The translations under genes and the position numbers were made by a program. A DNA stretch of 64,000 bases. It comes from Ypsolopha sequella. Taxonomy: Eukaryota; Arthropoda; Insecta; Lepidoptera; Ypsolophidae. Position 1 is the first letter of the stretch, and each line of letters opens with the position of its first letter. Location of the stretch: NCBI GenBank assembly GCA_934047225.1, contig OW203992.1, forward strand, positions 11,831,501-11,895,500. Direction: 5' to 3'. Positions 59,834 through 64,000 of this stretch are shown here, piece after piece. The notes beneath the pieces are model-generated. The model did no database searches. It was not told the origin of the DNA and was given only the letters and a program-made list of their open reading frames with translations.

Positions 59834-61366
59834 CCCTTTATAGGGCATAAGAAAATTAGTATGGCGTCTGTAACCACATCACGTGTTTGACCTTAAGGTC
59901 GATTTTATTGAAACTGTTGCATATAGGATAGCTCTTATGTGCTTTTATTATAGTCCGTGAACGGGTGTAACGCTCAAACGGAGCCACAAGTCTGAAGTGT
60001 GCAAAAGTCATTTGTAGTGGCGCCAAAAAATTGTGGTTACGTTTGTGCCTTTCGTTCATTCAGAACTTCCGACATGCACGGGCACAGTGTTCTCCGGATT
60101 TTAAATTAAAAATAAAAGAATTTAGTGACAGAAACGCAATTAAAGGTATGTTTATCATTAATTTATTATTTTTCCAATAAATTGATACAATTTTTACATG
60201 TGCTATTGTTCAATTAAACTTTTTATAACGTGTTAAATATGACGAGCACATGTCGGCCACTTTTAGGTTAGTTTTCCGGTCTCTTCTTATTTCAATAATT
60301 TTTTTTCTCAATTATGTAATTTTTAACATGTGATTATTAGTTTTGTATAGTATTTTTAATAGTTTTTACGATAATTACTCCACAAAAACTAGGATATTTT
60401 AGGTAAAGATGTTATTTTCCCTCAAAGACGATCATTCGTTCAGAGGCAAGTTGGCTATAACAGTCGGGCATTGACTCATAGATAATTTTGGTATTAAAAA
60501 TTAATATTTACCTAATTTTTGTACCTAAATGATATTTTTTTGGTTGTAGATGTCTCGAAAAAAAATTCTCGACTTGGAGGAGATGGATGCAGAGGAGTTC
60601 GAAGCCATGATGATGATTTATAATGATTGTTGATTCTTTATATTACTTTTTTGATTAAAAATTGTTATTGTGACTTACATTATAGGTAAATTAGAGATTT
60701 AAGTACGTAAATGTTTGAGAAAATTATACTGATAAACATTTAATTCCACCGGAATGAATAAACCAAGACTGCCTAATGCATAACTGTTTGTGATTTTGCA
60801 TGTGATACATAGAATAGGTTTTTGTGACTTAGCTGTAGGGAAGTTAGAGATTTAAGCTGCCTAAATGTTTAAGAGAAGTAAGACTGCCAAGTTATCATCA
60901 CAGAAGTTTATTTCTAGTAGTTGACATTGCCTCTCAGTTCAAGTTGCCTATCTATAATTTATTGTTTCTGTTGATTTTAGATAATGATACTGTAACATTA
61001 CAGTAAAAAGAATAAACATTAAGTTTTGATTACTAAAACGTGTCTAATTGTTTTGCTAATTTAATTTTTTACTAAGAAAGACCGCAAACACCCATACTTA
61101 CTTCAAAATATTCAGCTTATTCTTTAAACGGTCATTGTCACATATGTAGCCACTTGTCTTTTCCCCTAACCGGTCATAGTCACATATGTAGCCACTTGTC
61201 TTATTCCCTAAACGGTCACGGTTACATATGTAACCACGGCCTACAGGCAAAACCGCAAAACATAAGTAGTCAATTTTACTTGTTTTGAGATACTAATAGA
61301 CCTTTTAACAATAACCGATGGCAAAAATTTGAATACCTCACAAAAAAAAATCTGCCCGTTAAAGGG
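59834..61366 (+). mobile_element. Internally deleted piggyBac-like element
   Basis: It is bounded by TTAA on both sides (59830-59833 and 61367-61370). Ends are CCCTTTATAGGGCA and TGCCCGTTAAAGGG, so both the TTAA target and the CCC...GGG termini of piggyBac are present. Length is 1,533 bp, shorter than an autonomous copy. A short frame at 60551-60633 (MSRKKILDLEEMDAEEFEAM, then stop) looks like the start of a piggyBac-type transposase cut short. Three 42-bp repeats lie near the right end. Confidence 0.8.
61129..61254. repeat. Three 42-bp direct repeats near the piggyBac right end
   Basis: Copies start at 61129, 61171 and 61213, each with CGGTCA(T/C) followed by CACATATGTAGCCAC or a close variant; the third copy is the most diverged and runs into the terminal region. 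The position suggests transposase-binding sites. Confidence 0.75.
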
Positions 61367-61854
61367 TTAAATGAGCAAGCCCGTTCAGCTGCCATAGAAA
61401 AGGTGGTCGTGAGTATTGTGAAATTTTGGGGTCCGCCACAATAAAAGGTTGCACAATATGTGGTCAATAGGTTTCTATAAAACTTAATTTTGCAACAATA
61501 TAAGCCTTCAAAATTGGAGATTTCTGTTTCCAATCAATTGTTTATTTGATTATTTGGTTTGTGTAGTCTTTCAAAAAAGTCAAGTCATATAATGAACATT
61601 TACATAGGTACCCAATGATCTAACACATGGAAAAATCTAAAGGTCAGCCTTGACATAACGTCACGAACACCTGAACCTTAAAGTACGCATCGCTGAGTCG
61701 CGCGTACAGACCACTCTTAAAGGAGTCAACTCGTCAGTTGGAGGTTGTTGCAATGGTTGAGGTAGAGCACACCGCCGAGCGTGGTGAGCGCCGCGGCGGC
61801 TAACAGCCGTCAAGTCTGCATGAACCCGGAACAGGCAGTGACGTAGGCGTACCG

Positions 61855-63544
61855 TCATTGCACCGGCTTCAGGGCCGCTAGCTTGCGCCCGCGCGCGCGC
61901 GCCTCCTGCCGCGACGTGGTATACTCGAACCAAAGCACGTTCGGTATCAATGTCGTGTCCCGAATCATTAGCATTTCGCATATTTTACTGGAAGCATAGA
62001 AAATAAATAATATTAGAAGGAGGCTGTGGTGCTCGCGGATCTCCTGGGCTGTGTTCAGTTTGATCGCCCCTCATCACTGACAGCAGGATAGCGTATACAA
62101 ATTCAACGTGTGCAAAAGAGATGACCGGCGGGTGATCAAACTGAACTCAGCCTTGGTGGGCAAGCGTGAGTAAAATGTACGAGAATGCAGCTGGAGATAT
62201 AAGTCTGTATTTTCAATTAGATCGCTAAAATAGAAGAGGCTATATCCAAAATTCACTTAGATTAAATTATGTTACGGTGTGTTAATTCGAAAACCATTTC
62301 GAGATTTAGGTTTAATAAGCCGGATTTTCTAAATTATTATTATTATATTATTATTCTTATTATTTAAATTTTATATTCGTATTTTCTAACTTGTGGTCTA
62401 AAAAAATCTCATGATGATGAATATTTTTACGAAAAAGCTGCAACTTCCATTTGCCTTGATGTCACGTCACTTGAGAAATGGCTGTTTAGAAATGTGTTGT
62501 TTGCTATAAAGTTGAATTTATAAAAAATTTGCTGCCGACTGATTTGACAGATGACTAGACAAACAGAGACAGACCACTTTTTTTATAAGCAATCACACCG
62601 CATACGTCACTATCAGTATAATGTCTAAAATTCTCAAGTGACGTCATAACCAACAATTCTTTAAAAAGTCATAAAAAATAATGGTTAATTTATTTACCAA
62701 AATAATGAAAACTATTTCCTAAAATGGTCGTATTCTCGGAAAAAAAATCTTTTTGAAATTAAGCTATGGGAATTATTGATGATTAAAAATGTAACTGAGA
62801 AATGCCTGTAAATAAAATGCATTCTTCATCTGGGTAAATGATGTAGTTTTCAGTAATTTTATATGTGATATGCATGTTTAAAGAGATCAGTCACTATTTT
62901 GCAAATAGTGACAAAGCAAATTTGGATGGCTTAAAAAAGCCATTCAAGAACAATTAACAGATGTGTTCCAATCAGGGCAATGTCAAGCCTCCAAATTCTG
63001 CTCCAAATATCCAAGAAATAAATAAAGAGATCTGAAAAACACTTACAGTGAGACTAATTGTGGAAACAGTGGTGTGAATATTCTATGAACGATTCCAAAC
63101 CATACTGTAGCAAACAGGAACCCAACAACACCTCCCACCACTACTTGGGAAGTGGTGTGGTAGTGCAAGTACACTCGGCCTACACAGACCAGCAAGGCTA
63201 GAACTGTGCATCCACTCACTATAATCACTCTCCATAATGCTGAGATTATACTGTTGTTGTTTATATGGTGTAATCTGAAATAATATTTGAAACATCTGTC
63301 GTGAGATAAAAGTAGTGTGATTTAAAGCATATACTCACAACAAAAGAAAATATAAAACGACTCACCTAATTACAACAAAGTACAAAACGTAAGTGGTAAA
63401 AAACCAAATGAACTGTGCATGTGAGGAGGGCATCCCATACTCAGTGTAGAGGTGCCCTCGGGCCAGAGGTCTGGTCTCACATATTGTGTGCTTCAGCACT
63501 AAGTTTAGGGCTTCATTGACAAGAGTTCCAGTGAAGAACGAAAT
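61855..63544 (-). CDS. DOLPP1: Dolichyldiphosphatase 1, 3' three exons (5' part outside window)
   Basis: Exons 63544-63366, 63274-63047 and 61987-61855 give 179 codons to a TGA stop. It is a PAP2-superfamily membrane phosphatase of the endoplasmic reticulum that hydrolyses dolichyl diphosphate on the lumenal side, recycling the lipid carrier for N-glycosylation. The three catalytic motifs are present: K-x6-RP in [16 protein letters not shown], and R-x5-H-x3-Q in [12 protein letters not shown]. Hydrophobic membrane segments follow ([45 protein letters not shown]). The C-terminus [15 protein letters not shown] matches the family. About 50-60 N-terminal residues are missing and should lie beyond position 64000. 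The last exon is GC-rich, unlike its surroundings, with an Arg/Ala-rich end. Confidence 0.93.
62048..62152. mobile_element. Uninterrupted MITE copy, DOLPP1 last intron
   Basis: Ends GTTCAGTTTGATCGCCC and GGGTGATCAAACTGAACTC are inverted. Same family as the split copy at 25.7-26.8 kb. Confidence 0.8.
62153..63046. other. DOLPP1 last intron, no further feature seen
   Basis: AT-rich intron between the penultimate and last DOLPP1 exons. I see no repeat ends or coding sequence apart from the MITE at its left. Confidence 0.5.
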
Positions 63545-64000
63545 CTGAAACATTATTAGGTACAGTTAATAAGATTTTTCCAAAATTTCAGTGCTTGAAA
63601 GATAGGGTTGCCAAATATAGATAGGTAAACCTGTTTTTCAGGCTACTAAAATATAGAAAGCTGTAATCGCAAACAATTTATGGAGTAAACAAGTCAGATG
63701 TAATTTAACTCTTTGCTCAGAAAACAGTTTTTACGGATCTCAAAATCGGCGCATAATCGCGAATAGTCAAAAACCACTATAGATGTACTAAACATGGCGT
63801 ATTTATAGCGAGTTGTTGGTAGATGGCAGCAAAAGAAAATCTTCCGCGAGTTCCAAACAAACATATAATATAAAATCTCTGATAATAAAGGGCTTTTGAA
63901 AGCAGTTTATTTAAATATAAGGCAATAATTTAATAAAACTAAGGACTAGAACAGACAGCAGAGAGTCTGTGAAATTAGAGGCAACCCCCATAGTTTTAAC
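63545..64000. other. DOLPP1 upstream intron, right edge of window
   Basis: Between the first visible DOLPP1 exon and the window edge I find no N-terminal DOLPP1 coding sequence, so the first exon lies outside. A GGGTTGCCAA motif at 63,604 may be a transposon end. Confidence 0.5.

Noticed and set aside
1..64000. CRISPR arrays, bacterial operons, Shine-Dalgarno sites, rRNA genes
   Set aside because: None seen; the window is eukaryotic, with spliced genes throughout.

Overview
This window is nuclear DNA of an insect, almost certainly a moth or butterfly (Lepidoptera). It is AT-rich. Its genes are split into short exons with GT-AG introns and are buried in transposon debris: hAT, Tc1/mariner, piggyBac and P/THAP-like remnants, many MITEs, 5'-truncated LINEs, and a repeat beginning near 'CCGGCCAAGTGCGAGTCGG' that I recall as common in lepidopteran genomes. 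The species cannot be told from the sequence. I joined exons by hand from splice sites, reading phase and protein similarity, without cDNA.

Layout. (1) 1.8-23.8 kb, minus strand: one very large gene of at least 14 exons and at least 2,035 residues. It has an AT-hook near each end of the visible protein, one 4-kb exon of low-complexity acidic/Asn/Ser-rich sequence, and two tandem pairs of zinc-binding exons. Its 3' end may lie left of the window. (2) 23.8-29.3 kb: repeats, including a truncated LINE with an intact RNase H domain and a THAP-like exon. (3) 29.3-33.0 kb, plus strand: six-exon QTRT1 (queuine tRNA-ribosyltransferase catalytic subunit), with one GC-AG intron. (4) 33.06-35.76 kb, minus strand: four-exon CCDC25, convergent with QTRT1 and only 48 bp from its stop. 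(5) 36.5-42.3 kb: a very large interrupted palindrome of a transposon-type gene, carrying a dead Tc1 element in one arm. (6) 42.9-46.5 kb: two diverging THAP-domain remnants, one with a complete zinc signature. (7) 48.0-52.6 kb, plus strand: three-exon Dr1/NC2-beta, whose 3.9-kb second intron is packed with nested elements. (8) 54.1-57.8 kb, plus strand: an unrecognised seven-exon gene of 291 residues. (9) 58-61.4 kb: hAT and internally deleted piggyBac elements. (10) 61.86-63.54 kb, minus strand: the last three exons of DOLPP1 (dolichyldiphosphatase); its first exon(s) lie right of the window.

The conserved genes are unrelated housekeeping functions (tRNA wobble modification, a NFACT-R protein, a TBP-binding repressor, dolichol recycling) and do not form a pathway. 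The most unusual material is the AT-hook/zinc-finger gene, the giant palindrome, and several elements whose target-site duplications or empty-site counterparts can be read directly.
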